Of a stretch of 64,000 nucleotides of DNA, positions 15,256 to 24,524 are shown piece by piece. The notes under the pieces are model-generated. The model saw nothing but the letters and a program-made list of their open reading frames with translations. It was not told the DNA's origin and made no database searches. Both the position numbers and the translations under genes were made by a program. Each line of letters opens with the position of its first letter. Position 1 is the first letter of the stretch. The DNA comes from Caldilineaceae bacterium (GTDB lineage: Bacteria; Chloroflexota; Anaerolineae; Caldilineales; Caldilineaceae), in assembly GCA_020634755.1 (NCBI GenBank), contig JACKBC010000006.1:62001-126000 (forward strand), written 5' to 3'.

Positions 15256-17469
15256 ATGAAGAAATACCGTGTCTTGTTGAGCTTGCTGCTTATGATGGCG
15301 GTGGTGTTGCTATTGGCAGCCTGTGGCGGCGGCAGCGAGCCGGCCGCGCCCACGCAGGGTGAAGAAGCGGCGCCGGCAGAAGAAGCAGCCGCGCCGGCAG
15401 AAGAAGCTGCTGCGCCCGCTGAGGAAGCCGCTCCTGCCGGTGAAGCTCGGGATGGCAAATATGGCGAAATGCCGGCAGATTCAGTGCCCTATGGCGATCC
15501 GCCGGAACTAGACCTGGGTGGCGCTACGGTTGAGCGCATGCCCATTGACCAGATTGTGACTTATAAAGCGCTGGATGAATACCATGAGCCCGAATGGGTA
15601 ACCGCTTTGGTAGAAGCTGGCGAATTGCCGCCCATTGAAGAGCGCTTGCCGGCCGAGCCTAAGGTCATTTTAACCAGCGGCATGTCCGATGGCATTGGGA
15701 CTTATGGCGATGCTTGGCGTGACTTTTCGGCTTGCCCCACGGCGGGTTGGAACAACGGCGCCGGCGTGACGGCGGGTTGGTTTGGCATCGAGTCCATGTC
15801 GTTTAACTATCAGGCGTTGGTCAAGACCGGTCCGCTCTTCCGCGCCGACCAGGACTTGGAGCCTTTCCCGAATCTGGCCAAGAGCTGGGATTGGAGTGAG
15901 GACGGCTTAGAATTGACCATGCATCTGATGGAAGGGGTCAAATGGTCTGATGGCGAGCCATTCAATGCAGACGACGTCATGTTCACCTGGGAAGATCTGA
16001 TTAACGATCCCAACGTGGTGCGCAATGGCGTCAAAGGTGAAGCCTTCAACCTTGATGATCAGCCATCTATTCTGGAAAAGGTAGACGACTATACCATTAA
16101 ATGGACCTTTGCTGAGCCTTTCCCCAGACAGCTCTTCTATTATATGGATGAAGGAGACTTTAACGTCTCGCCCCGGCACATCATTGAACCGCTGCACCCC
16201 AAGAATTCGGGCACAGACTATGTGGCTTTCCAGAATGCGCTGGATCCGCAGGATCTGCCTGCCGTTACCATTGGCCCATGGGTGCCGGTTGAGTATAAGA
16301 CCGATGAACTGTTGATCATGCGCCGCAACCCCTACTTCTGGGAAGTGGATGAAGCGGGCAACCAGCTCCCCTACATCGACGAAGCCGTATATCAAAAAGG
16401 GCCCAGCGGTGTAGGCCGCACGCTCTGTACGCTGGCCGGTGGTTGTGATCACACCAACCTGGAGAATCCTTCTAGCGAATATGTGGAAGCACTGACGCGC
16501 GCCCAGGAGCCAGATGCTGAGTTCATTATGAACTGGGGTCCTGAAGACCTGGCGTTCAATTTAGAGATCAACCAGGCCGTGAACTTTGGCATCACCAGCG
16601 ACCGCGATACCGCGATTCGCGAACTCTTCCGTGAGGATGATTTCCGCCAAGCGATTAGCCATGCACTGGATCGAGATGGTATTGCCCAGGCGCTCATGCG
16701 CGGTCCATTCCTGCGCGCCTTCCAAGGCGGTATTGAGCCCGGTTCGCCCGAGTTTGATAAAGAATCTGTCGTCTTCTATCCATACAATCCAGAACGCGCC
16801 AAGGAACTGCTGGCCGGATTAGGGTTGGAAGACACTGACGGCAACGGCACGCTGAACTTTACCGAGGGGCCGCTGGCCGGCGAAGATCTCATTCTTGGCT
16901 TGAATACATCCCAGGATGCTGCTGAGACCCAGTCTGTGGGCGATCAGATCGTGGCCATGTTAGAAGCCGTTGGCATTAAGGTGAATGCCCGCCCGAATAC
17001 GAGCCAGGCGCTCAACGATCTTAACACCAGTGGTGAATGGGACATGCGTATTTCACGCGTAGACAATATGGTGCTGCCCTTTACCAATTGTAACGCCATG
17101 GGGCCTGTGACGCCGCAGACGCCCGGGTGGCATCGGGAAGGCGCCGAGCCGCGTGAACTGCGCGACTGGGAAGTGGAGATGGTCGATCTGATTAATTCCT
17201 ACTGTAAGGAGCAAGATCCGGCTTCCCGCAAGGAAATGCTCGGTCGCTACAACTATCTGTATACGTTGCACAACTACTCCATTGGTACGATCATTGGTCG
17301 CAAGGGTTTGGCCCTGGCCAAGCGCTTCAAGAACGTGCCCGGTGGTACGCCGCCGCGCATGTACCAGTGGGTCGAAGATGCGATTATGTCTGAGACCATC
17401 TGGACGCCTGCAGATGAGCAGAAAGAGCAGGTACGCCCAGATACGATCCCAGTATATGGTGGTGAATAG
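15256..17469 (+). CDS. ABC transporter substrate-binding lipoprotein, SBP_bac_5 type
   Basis: A 737-residue extracytoplasmic binding protein. The lipoprotein signal ends LLLAACGGG (Cys23). A low-complexity linker follows, made of repeated EEAAAPA units (about residues 36-60), and then the family 5 domain (LAKSWDWSEDGLELTMHLMEGVKWSDGEPFNADDVMFTWED; FRQAISHALDRDGIAQALM). It is longer than typical DppA/OppA (about 530 residues), as is common for the large binding proteins of Chloroflexota and Thermotogota. In Thermotoga, related Opp-type systems carry oligosaccharides. AAAGGAACC precedes ATG 15256. It probably captures the oligosaccharide imported by the permeases downstream. The substrate is not readable. 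Confidence 0.92.
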   Translation: MKKYRVLLSLLLMMAVVLLLAACGGGSEPAAPTQGEEAAPAEEAAAPAEEAAAPAEEAAPAGEARDGKYGEMPADSVPYGDPPELDLGGATVERMPIDQIVTYKALDEYHEPEWVTALVEAGELPPIEERLPAEPKVILTSGMSDGIGTYGDAWRDFSACPTAGWNNGAGVTAGWFGIESMSFNYQALVKTGPLFRADQDLEPFPNLAKSWDWSEDGLELTMHLMEGVKWSDGEPFNADDVMFTWEDLINDPNVVRNGVKGEAFNLDDQPSILEKVDDYTIKWTFAEPFPRQLFYYMDEGDFNVSPRHIIEPLHPKNSGTDYVAFQNALDPQDLPAVTIGPWVPVEYKTDELLIMRRNPYFWEVDEAGNQLPYIDEAVYQKGPSGVGRTLCTLAGGCDHTNLENPSSEYVEALTRAQEPDAEFIMNWGPEDLAFNLEINQAVNFGITSDRDTAIRELFREDDFRQAISHALDRDGIAQALMRGPFLRAFQGGIEPGSPEFDKESVVFYPYNPERAKELLAGLGLEDTDGNGTLNFTEGPLAGEDLILGLNTSQDAAETQSVGDQIVAMLEAVGIKVNARPNTSQALNDLNTSGEWDMRISRVDNMVLPFTNCNAMGPVTPQTPGWHREGAEPRELRDWEVEMVDLINSYCKEQDPASRKEMLGRYNYLYTLHNYSIGTIIGRKGLALAKRFKNVPGGTPPRMYQWVEDAIMSETIWTPADEQKEQVRPDTIPVYGGE

Positions 17470-17501
17470 CCCACTGCCTGATCGTGAATAGGTAATACAT
17501 G

Positions 17502-17536
17502 AAGATGACCGGCATCGTAAAGATGCCGGTCATCTT
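17502..17536 (+). terminator. Perfect intercistronic hairpin between binding protein and permease
   Basis: AAGATGACCGGCATC (17502-17516) and GATGCCGGTCATCTT (17522-17536) form a perfect 15-bp stem with a 5-base loop, followed 10 bases later by TTGTTTTT. It lies in the 95-bp gap before the permease. Such hairpins often stabilise the upstream binding-protein message or attenuate read-through, giving more binding protein than permease. Confidence 0.8.
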
Positions 17537-17564
17537 AGCGCATTTGTTTTTCGAGAGGTCTAGC

Positions 17565-18563
17565 ATGGTCAACTTTATTCTGCGTCGGTTGTTGATTTCT
17601 CTTTTGGTCATCTTTGCTATTTCGGTTATTTCGTTTTTTATTATTCAGTTGCCGCCTGGCGATTTTGCCAGTACATATAAGGCGTTCTTGTTGCAAACCG
17701 GCAATATGACAGAAGACCAAGCCGAAGCAATGACGCAGTTGGTTCGCAGCCAGTACGGGTTAGATCAGCCGGCGTGGAAGCAGTTTCTGACTTGGGTGAA
17801 AGGCATTGTGACTGAAGGCAAATTTGGCTATTCGTTTGCCTACCGCACCGATGCTGGCGCCATTATTCTGGACCGGCTGCCCAAAACCTTGATGCTGGCA
17901 TTGCTGGCCCATTTAACCTCTACCATTGTGGGGGTGGCGGCCGGTATTTATGTGGCCCCGCGTCAATATGGCGCGGCCGACAATATTCTTAGCGTCATTG
18001 CCTTTATTTTGACTTCTGTGCCGCGCTTCTTTATGGCGCTGGTGATTTTATATTTATTGGTTTTTACCTTTGGTCAACATCATCTGACCTCATTTTTCTC
18101 CCCGGAATATGCGGTGGCGCCCTGGTCTTGGGGCAAATTCGTGGATCTGCTTAGCCACATCTGGCCCGTGATTCTCATTGCCGGGTTGGGGGGGGTGGCG
18201 CGCAATATGCGCGTCATGCGCGGCAACCTGCTGGATGTGCTCAATGCCCAATATGTGACAACGGCCCGCTCCAAGGGGTTGCGCGAACGGCGCGTGATGA
18301 ACCATCACGCCGTGCCCAATGCGCTGCACCCCATGATCGCCTACCAAGGAACCGTGTTGCCCTATATGGTGCAAGGTGAGCTGGAAGCGGCCATTGTAAT
18401 GGGCATCCCCACGTTGGGGCCCATTCTCTACCAATCGCTGGCCACGCAGGATATTTATCTGTCTGCCGGCGCGTTGCTCATGTTGGCCACGTTGGTGGTG
18501 CTGGGCAATTTGCTGGCCGATGTGCTGTTGGCGGTGTTTGACCCGCGCATTCGCTATGGGTAA
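17565..18563 (+). CDS. ABC transporter permease (DppB/OppB-like)
   Basis: A 332-residue inner-membrane permease. The first helix is at residues 9-30 (LLISLLVIFAISVISFFIIQL), followed by the long first periplasmic loop typical of OppB. The remaining helices and the cytoplasmic EAA-type loop follow (ARSKGLRERRVMNHHAVPNALHPMI), which contacts the ATPases. It ends with the family tail (LLADVLLAVFDPRIRYG). An in-frame extension upstream runs through the hairpin and is rejected. ATG 17565 has GAGAGG before it. It partners the permease at 18692. Confidence 0.92.
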   Translation: MVNFILRRLLISLLVIFAISVISFFIIQLPPGDFASTYKAFLLQTGNMTEDQAEAMTQLVRSQYGLDQPAWKQFLTWVKGIVTEGKFGYSFAYRTDAGAIILDRLPKTLMLALLAHLTSTIVGVAAGIYVAPRQYGAADNILSVIAFILTSVPRFFMALVILYLLVFTFGQHHLTSFFSPEYAVAPWSWGKFVDLLSHIWPVILIAGLGGVARNMRVMRGNLLDVLNAQYVTTARSKGLRERRVMNHHAVPNALHPMIAYQGTVLPYMVQGELEAAIVMGIPTLGPILYQSLATQDIYLSAGALLMLATLVVLGNLLADVLLAVFDPRIRYG

Positions 18564-18691
18564 TTTAATGTGAATTGATTTTTCTGGATCGGCCTAAGTG
18601 CTGAGGATGTAAAGAGAAGTGGCTGAATTCATTGTGGTATCTTGTAATTTGGTCCCCCTTCGACTGAGACGTACGTTAAGGATTTCCTGCC

Positions 18692-19828
18692 ATGACTGAT
18701 GAAGTTTACGACATGTCGCTCGATGCGTTGGCCCCGGTGCAAGGCGCCAGCAGCGAAAGTTATTTCCAGCTGGTGTGGCGTCGCTTTCGCAAGAGCAAGC
18801 CGGCCATTATTGGTGGATTAATTGTGCTGCTGCTGGCTATATTGGCCATCTTTGCCGAGTTTTTTGCGCCGTATCCGCTCAGGATGACTAACGCTCACAA
18901 TGCGTTTATTCCGCCCACGCGCGTCCATTTTTTCGATGATGAGAGTGGTTTTCATCTGCGTCCCTTTGTGTATCTTCAGGTGGTTGAGATTGATCCCAAA
19001 ACCTTTCTGCCGCAATGGACGGAAGATAAGACGCAGCGATATCCCATCCAGTTCTTTGTGAAAGGGTGGGAATATAAGCTGCTTGGTTTGATTCCCATGG
19101 ACAGGCATCTGTTTGGCGTAGGAGAGGGAGCAGACATTTTCCTCTTGGGAACGGATAAACTGGGCGCCGATTTGTGGAGCAAGGCGTGTGAGGCAGGGCG
19201 CATCTCGCTGAGCATGAGCGTTTTTGGCGCGCTGATCAGCGTCTTTATTGGCGCCATTGTGGGCGTCTATTCTGGGTATCGCGGCGGCTGGTTTGATACG
19301 GTGGTTCAACGGTTTGTGGAGTTCATCACCGCCTTTCCGCAACTGGCGCTCTGGCTGTCGCTGGCCGCCATTATTCCGCGTACCTGGGATCCCTTCCGGG
19401 TTTTTCTCATTATGGCGCTGATTTTTGCCCTCTTATCCTGGACCACGCTCTCCCGTGAAGTGCGCGGCAAAGTGCTCTCTTTGCGCGAGACCGATTTTGT
19501 GTTGGCCGCCAAAGAGATGGGCGCTTCAGACCGGCGCATTGTCTTTTTGCACCTGTTGCCCAATACCCTCAGTCACATTATTGTGGTGCTTACGCTGACC
19601 ATTCCCGGTATTATTCTGGCCGAAGCCTTTTTAAGCTTTTTGGGCATCGGTATTCAGCGCCCCATGGTGAGCTGGGGCTTGCTTATGCAAGATGCGCAGA
19701 ATCTACGCACCCTTGGCCAGACGCCTTGGATTATGGCGCCGGCCGCGTTTATCATTGCCGCGGTGCTTGGCTTTAACCTGCTGGGCGATGGCCTGCGCGA
19801 TGCCGCCGATCCCTATGCCTCGATGTAA
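18692..19828 (+). CDS. ABC transporter permease (DppC/OppC-like) with large extracytoplasmic insert
   Basis: A 378-residue inner-membrane permease. Helix 1 is at about 36-58 (IIGGLIVLLLAILAIFAEFF). About 100 residues outside the membrane follow (VHFFDDESGFHLRPFVYLQ...), much longer than in classic DppC. The domain start LGTDKLGADLWSKACEAGRISL, the EAA loop (AAKEMGASDRRIVFLHLLPNTLSHIIVV) and the family end GDGLRDAADPYASM are present. The long insert is a recognised trait of a subgroup of Opp-type permeases with large binding proteins and may contact the binding protein. AAGGA lies 9 bases before ATG. Only about 10 bases separate its stop from the next gene. Confidence 0.92.
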   Translation: MTDEVYDMSLDALAPVQGASSESYFQLVWRRFRKSKPAIIGGLIVLLLAILAIFAEFFAPYPLRMTNAHNAFIPPTRVHFFDDESGFHLRPFVYLQVVEIDPKTFLPQWTEDKTQRYPIQFFVKGWEYKLLGLIPMDRHLFGVGEGADIFLLGTDKLGADLWSKACEAGRISLSMSVFGALISVFIGAIVGVYSGYRGGWFDTVVQRFVEFITAFPQLALWLSLAAIIPRTWDPFRVFLIMALIFALLSWTTLSREVRGKVLSLRETDFVLAAKEMGASDRRIVFLHLLPNTLSHIIVVLTLTIPGIILAEAFLSFLGIGIQRPMVSWGLLMQDAQNLRTLGQTPWIMAPAAFIIAAVLGFNLLGDGLRDAADPYASM

Positions 19829-19837
19829 GACTTGCCC

Positions 19838-21712
19838 ATGAAACGTGTACCGCCTTTCCGCTTGCCCAAAAATAGAATCGCCAAGAGCCTAGATAATAGT
19901 GCCGCCCCCCAAACAGTTGAAGCTATCCGCGGCTTATGGCTCAACAAAGCGTATGGCACAATCCTCTGTTGTGCCTTTGTCTTGGCGATTGGTCTGGGGT
20001 TGCTCTTGAGTGCATTCTCATTGGCACTGGCCAGCGCCGAATCGGTTTTGCCGCCTGGGCAAGAAGCACCGTCGGCTACGCTGTCTGGCCTGGTGCGCAA
20101 TGCAGATGGCCCCGTATCCGGCGCGACGGTGCGGGTGCAGGCCACGGACAATATGGCTGTTACCAATGAGAACGGCGCCTTTACGCTTGCTGGTTTGCCG
20201 CCGACAGTGTTGGTCACCATCACGGCTTCGGCGCCTGGTCACTACATTAACTGGACCGCTGTTGTCCCTGATGGCATCACCACCACCATTGAGCTACATG
20301 AGCATTTTATTGGTGATGATTTTGAGTATGATTGGGCCGAGGAACACGGTATTGAAGGTTCTGCCTCTTGCGGCGTCTGCCACACCTCCTATCCCGAATG
20401 GCTGGCCGATGGCCATTCGCAAGCGGCCGTCAACCCGCGCTTTTTGAGCATGTATGCCGGCACCGACGTGGAAGGCAATAAAAGCCCGCCGCCGCCCAAG
20501 AACAATGTGGGCGTGCCGCTGCCCCCTGATTTGTCGCAGCCCTATTATGGCCCTGGCTATAAGCTGGATTTCCCCACGCGTTCGGGCAGCTGCGCCGCCT
20601 GTCACACACCCATGGCGGCCAAGCAGGAAAACCGGCAAAACTGTGGCTGGTCCGGCTGCCATCAGGATACAACGGCCGATTTTGCCGGCCAGATTTTAGA
20701 TCGCGGCGTGAGTCCGCTTGATTTAAAGGGAGATGCCGCCGAAGGCATATCGTGCGAATTTTGTCACAAGATCGGGCAGGTGGCGTTGCAGCGCGAAACG
20801 GGTCTGCCTTATCCCGATTTGCCCGGCATTCTGTCGCTGCGCATGTTCCGTCCCGCCGCGGGCCACGATTTAATATTTGGGCCGGTGGATGACATTGCGC
20901 GCACCGATATCCCGGAGCCGCGCGACGTGCATTTGCCCATGCAGGAAGAGAGCCGTTTTTGTGCCGGTTGCCACTATGGCATTCTGGGCGGCGTGGTGGT
21001 GGGCAACATGGATGTAAAAGGCGGCGTGCTGGTCTACAGCTCGTTTAGCGAATGGCTAAATAGTCCGTACAGCGACCCGGAAACGGGCCAAACCTGCCAG
21101 GATTGCCACATGCGCGCCGGCGACGTCAATTACTTTGCCTATCCCACGCGCGGCGGCGTGATTCGCGATCCCAATCAGGTTCATAACCACCGCATGTTTG
21201 GCGAATCCATGCTGCAAAACGCGGTGACGCTAACCGCCACGGCGCAGCTTGAAAACGGGCAAATTGTGGTTGACGTGACGGTGACCAATGACCAGACCGG
21301 CCACCATGTACCCACCGATTCGCCGTTGCGCCACGTCATGTTGGTGGTGGAGGCAGAGGATGGTCAGCAGCAACTATTGCCCTTAGTCGCCGGCCCCCTT
21401 TTGCCAGAGTGGACTGGTGACTTTGCTGGCAAGCCCGGCCATGCCTATGCTAAAATTTTACAAGACGAATGGACCGGTGAGTTTCCCACCGGCGCCATCT
21501 GGCGGCCCGTGCAAATTAAGGAAGATACCCGGCTGGCGGCCATGTCTAGCGACGTGAGTCAATATACTTTCGCCGCGCCGGACGATGGGAGCGCCACCGT
21601 CAAAGTCCAAGTGCTCTATCGCAAAGCGTTTCAACAACTGGCGGAATGGAAGGGCTGGGATGATCCGGTGGTTGTGATGGAGGAAGAGACGATTGAGGTA
21701 GGTGAACCGTAA
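19838..21712 (+). CDS. Six-haem cytochrome c-like protein with N-terminal regulatory-type beta domain
   Basis: A 624-residue exported protein. A membrane/signal segment lies near residues 40-62 (TILCCAFVLAIGLGLLLSAFSLALA). A carboxypeptidase-regulatory-like beta domain follows (about 78-150, LSGLVRNADGPVSGATVRVQ...NENGAFTLAGLP). Six haem motifs then appear: CGVCH, CAACH, CGWSGCH (a CX4CH variant), CEFCH, CAGCH and CQDCH. The C-terminal third (about 450-624) is a beta-rich domain without Cys. The role is probably electron transfer outside the membrane. Donor and acceptor are unknown. It begins 9 bases after the permease stop, so it appears co-transcribed with a sugar transporter, which is unexpected. 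ATG 19838 is preferred to a TTG six bases upstream. Confidence 0.88.
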   Translation: MKRVPPFRLPKNRIAKSLDNSAAPQTVEAIRGLWLNKAYGTILCCAFVLAIGLGLLLSAFSLALASAESVLPPGQEAPSATLSGLVRNADGPVSGATVRVQATDNMAVTNENGAFTLAGLPPTVLVTITASAPGHYINWTAVVPDGITTTIELHEHFIGDDFEYDWAEEHGIEGSASCGVCHTSYPEWLADGHSQAAVNPRFLSMYAGTDVEGNKSPPPPKNNVGVPLPPDLSQPYYGPGYKLDFPTRSGSCAACHTPMAAKQENRQNCGWSGCHQDTTADFAGQILDRGVSPLDLKGDAAEGISCEFCHKIGQVALQRETGLPYPDLPGILSLRMFRPAAGHDLIFGPVDDIARTDIPEPRDVHLPMQEESRFCAGCHYGILGGVVVGNMDVKGGVLVYSSFSEWLNSPYSDPETGQTCQDCHMRAGDVNYFAYPTRGGVIRDPNQVHNHRMFGESMLQNAVTLTATAQLENGQIVVDVTVTNDQTGHHVPTDSPLRHVMLVVEAEDGQQQLLPLVAGPLLPEWTGDFAGKPGHAYAKILQDEWTGEFPTGAIWRPVQIKEDTRLAAMSSDVSQYTFAAPDDGSATVKVQVLYRKAFQQLAEWKGWDDPVVVMEEETIEVGEP

Positions 21713-21741
21713 GTTATCGTGGCTACGTGTGCGCTATGGCA

Positions 21742-21750
21742 TGATATAAT
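21742..21750 (+). promoter_or_regulatory. Extended -10 promoter for the SnoaL-like / second ATPase genes
   Basis: TGATATAAT is a perfect extended -10 (TATAAT at 21745-21750), 21 bp upstream of ATG 21772 with AAAGGGG between. The implied leader is only about 15 bases. It would let the SnoaL-like and ATPase genes be expressed separately from the upstream permease message. Confidence 0.6.
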
Positions 21751-21771
21751 AGTAGATCAAAGGGGATCACT

Positions 21772-22194
21772 ATGGTGACTGAATCAAACATCCAATTAGT
21801 GCGCGAATGGGTTGAGGTGGGTTGGAATCAAAGCGACCCTGACCGACTGGCCGACTTCTTCCCACCCACCTTTATGAATGAAGGCCAGCCCGCCACCGTC
21901 GATGTTTTAATCCAATGGAATGAGCGACAGCGCACCGCCTTCCCCGATATTCATTACGAAATTGAAGATATTTTTGCCACCGATGATCGGGTGGCGCTGC
22001 GCTGGATGGCCACCGCCACCCACACCGGCACGCTCTGGGGCTTTATCCCGTCCACCCGCAAGCACGCTTCATGGAAGGGAATACACATGCTGCGCATTGT
22101 CGACGGGCGCATTGCGGAAATCTGGGCGACATCTGATATCCCATCCATGCTGCAACAGCTTGGCGTGACACTGCAACTGCCCGAATCAACATAA
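21772..22194 (+). CDS. SnoaL-like / ester cyclase family protein
   Basis: A 140-residue single-domain protein of the NTF2-like SnoaL fold. Typical features are NIQLVREWVEVGWNQSDPDRLADFFPPTFMNEG at the N-terminus, WNERQRTAFPDIHYEIEDIFATDDRVALRWMATATHTGTLWGFIPS in the middle and IHMLRIVDGRIAEIWATSDIPSMLQQLGV at the end. Family members isomerise polyketides or are of unknown role. Here it sits between a cytochrome and a transporter ATPase gene and may modify a carbohydrate or aromatic derivative. No function is assigned. Confidence 0.85.
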   Translation: MVTESNIQLVREWVEVGWNQSDPDRLADFFPPTFMNEGQPATVDVLIQWNERQRTAFPDIHYEIEDIFATDDRVALRWMATATHTGTLWGFIPSTRKHASWKGIHMLRIVDGRIAEIWATSDIPSMLQQLGVTLQLPEST

Positions 22195-22209
22195 ACAACG
22201 AGTGAGGCT

Positions 22210-23232
<1,023 letters not shown>

Positions 23233-23239
23233 AGATTGG

Positions 23240-23345
23240 CCGTATGCAGCTTCTGGCGGAGCCTGCGCGTCTTGCTAAAATCGCTCAGTCAAAGCTATGT
23301 GCTTTCCCCAGCACTCCATTGGCGCTGCATGCGTTGTAACTAAAA
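23240..23345. repeat. Degenerate family A-like element (A9) upstream of the mannonate dehydratase gene
   Basis: The stretch from GTATGCAGCTTCTGGCGG to GGCGCTGCATGCGTTGTAAC resembles copy A7 in its interior (GCGGAGCC...CTTGC...GTCA.AGCTA) but has lost the CTTACGCA end. Low confidence. Confidence 0.35.
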
Positions 23346-23362
23346 ATGCAAAGGAAACCAAT

Positions 23363-24346
23363 ATGATACAAATTGCCGAAGTTCTCCCCCCAAGGCCTTC
23401 TCCTTTATGGAGAATGGTGAAGCAATGTGGCGTCGAACATGTGGTCGGCGGCATGGACTTTAGCCCCGGCTGGGAAAGCCGCCCCAAGGACGAGCTGCCC
23501 TGGGGCTTTCTTTCTTTAATGCGCGTGAAGACGGCCTATGAAAACGCCGGTTTTGACTTCAACGTTTTGGAGAGTCGGCCCCCGCTTAACAAAGCCAAGC
23601 TGGGCCTGCCGGGCCGCGACGAAGAGATCGAGACGGCCTGTGAGCTGATCCGCAACATGGGCAAGCTGGACATTGGCGTCTGGTGCTATGAATGGATGCC
23701 GGTGATCAATTGGACGCGCACCTCCACCACCACGCCCTCGCGCGGCGGCGCCTTGGTCACCAGCTTTGATTATGAGATCTATAAAAAGGCGCCTTTAACT
23801 GAATATGGCGAAGTGAGCGAAGAGCAGTTGTGGGAAAATCTAAAGTACTTTTTAGAAAAGGTGATCCCAGTGGCGGAAAAGGCGGGCGTGCAGCTCGCCA
23901 TGCACCCGGACGATCCGCCGCTTTCGCCCTTGCGCGGCATGGGGCGCATCATGAGCAGCGTGGAAAATTATCAGCGTCTGCTCGACTTGGTGCCCAGCGA
24001 AGTCAATGGCGTTACGCTCTGCCAGGGCAACTTTACGCTCATGACGGACGATTTGCCCAGCGTGATTCGTCATTTTGGCAATCAGGGCAAAATCTTCTTT
24101 GTCCATTTCCGCGATGTGCGCGGCACGCCCAAAAAGTTTGAAGAAACCTTCCACGATGATGGCAAGACCGACATGCTGGCCTGTATGAAAGCCTATCGCG
24201 ATATTGGCTTTGACGGTGTGCTGCGCCCCGATCATGTGCCAACCATGGAGGGTGACTCCAATGATCATGCCGGCTATTCGTCCATTGGGCGGCTATTTGC
24301 CATTGGCTACATCAAGGGGTTGCGTCAGGCGGTCTACGCCGAGTAG
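23363..24346 (+). CDS. uxuA: Mannonate dehydratase
   Basis: Dehydrates D-mannonate to 2-keto-3-deoxygluconate in glucuronate catabolism. Family blocks: VWCYEWMPVINWTRT, the metal site HPDDPPLSPLRGMGRI, LCQGNFTLM, KIFFVHFRDVRG, FHDDGKTDM and RPDHVPTMEGD near the C-terminus. The protein has 327 residues against about 394 in E. coli UxuA, as in the shorter bacterial homologues. ATG 23363 with AAAGGAAAC upstream is chosen, since the frame's earlier start lies in an element. It sits between the transporter ATPase and two GH4 genes and suggests that the imported glycan contains a uronic acid. No UxuB or UxaC is present in the window. Confidence 0.92.
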   Translation: MIQIAEVLPPRPSPLWRMVKQCGVEHVVGGMDFSPGWESRPKDELPWGFLSLMRVKTAYENAGFDFNVLESRPPLNKAKLGLPGRDEEIETACELIRNMGKLDIGVWCYEWMPVINWTRTSTTTPSRGGALVTSFDYEIYKKAPLTEYGEVSEEQLWENLKYFLEKVIPVAEKAGVQLAMHPDDPPLSPLRGMGRIMSSVENYQRLLDLVPSEVNGVTLCQGNFTLMTDDLPSVIRHFGNQGKIFFVHFRDVRGTPKKFEETFHDDGKTDMLACMKAYRDIGFDGVLRPDHVPTMEGDSNDHAGYSSIGRLFAIGYIKGLRQAVYAE

Positions 24347-24386
24347 GGTTCAAAGATACTTAGCGCATCTTCTGCTTTCCATTGTC

Positions 24387-24467
24387 AGTACACCGCAACG
24401 GTGTTGGTGAGATAGGCATCGGTCTCGAATGTTGAATCCGACGCTACTCGCGCCGTTGCGATCTACT
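24387..24467 (+). repeat. Family C element, copy C3
   Basis: An 81-bp copy from AGTACACCGCAACGGTG to GCCGTTGCGATCTACT, ending 57 bp before the first GH4 ATG, same orientation. The internal arms GATAGGCATCGG and CCGACGCTA are clear. Confidence 0.85.
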
Positions 24468-24524
24468 GATTTTGTTTTCATTTGACAGCAAAATGGAAAA
24501 CTGAAGATTGAAAAGGAGTTAACA

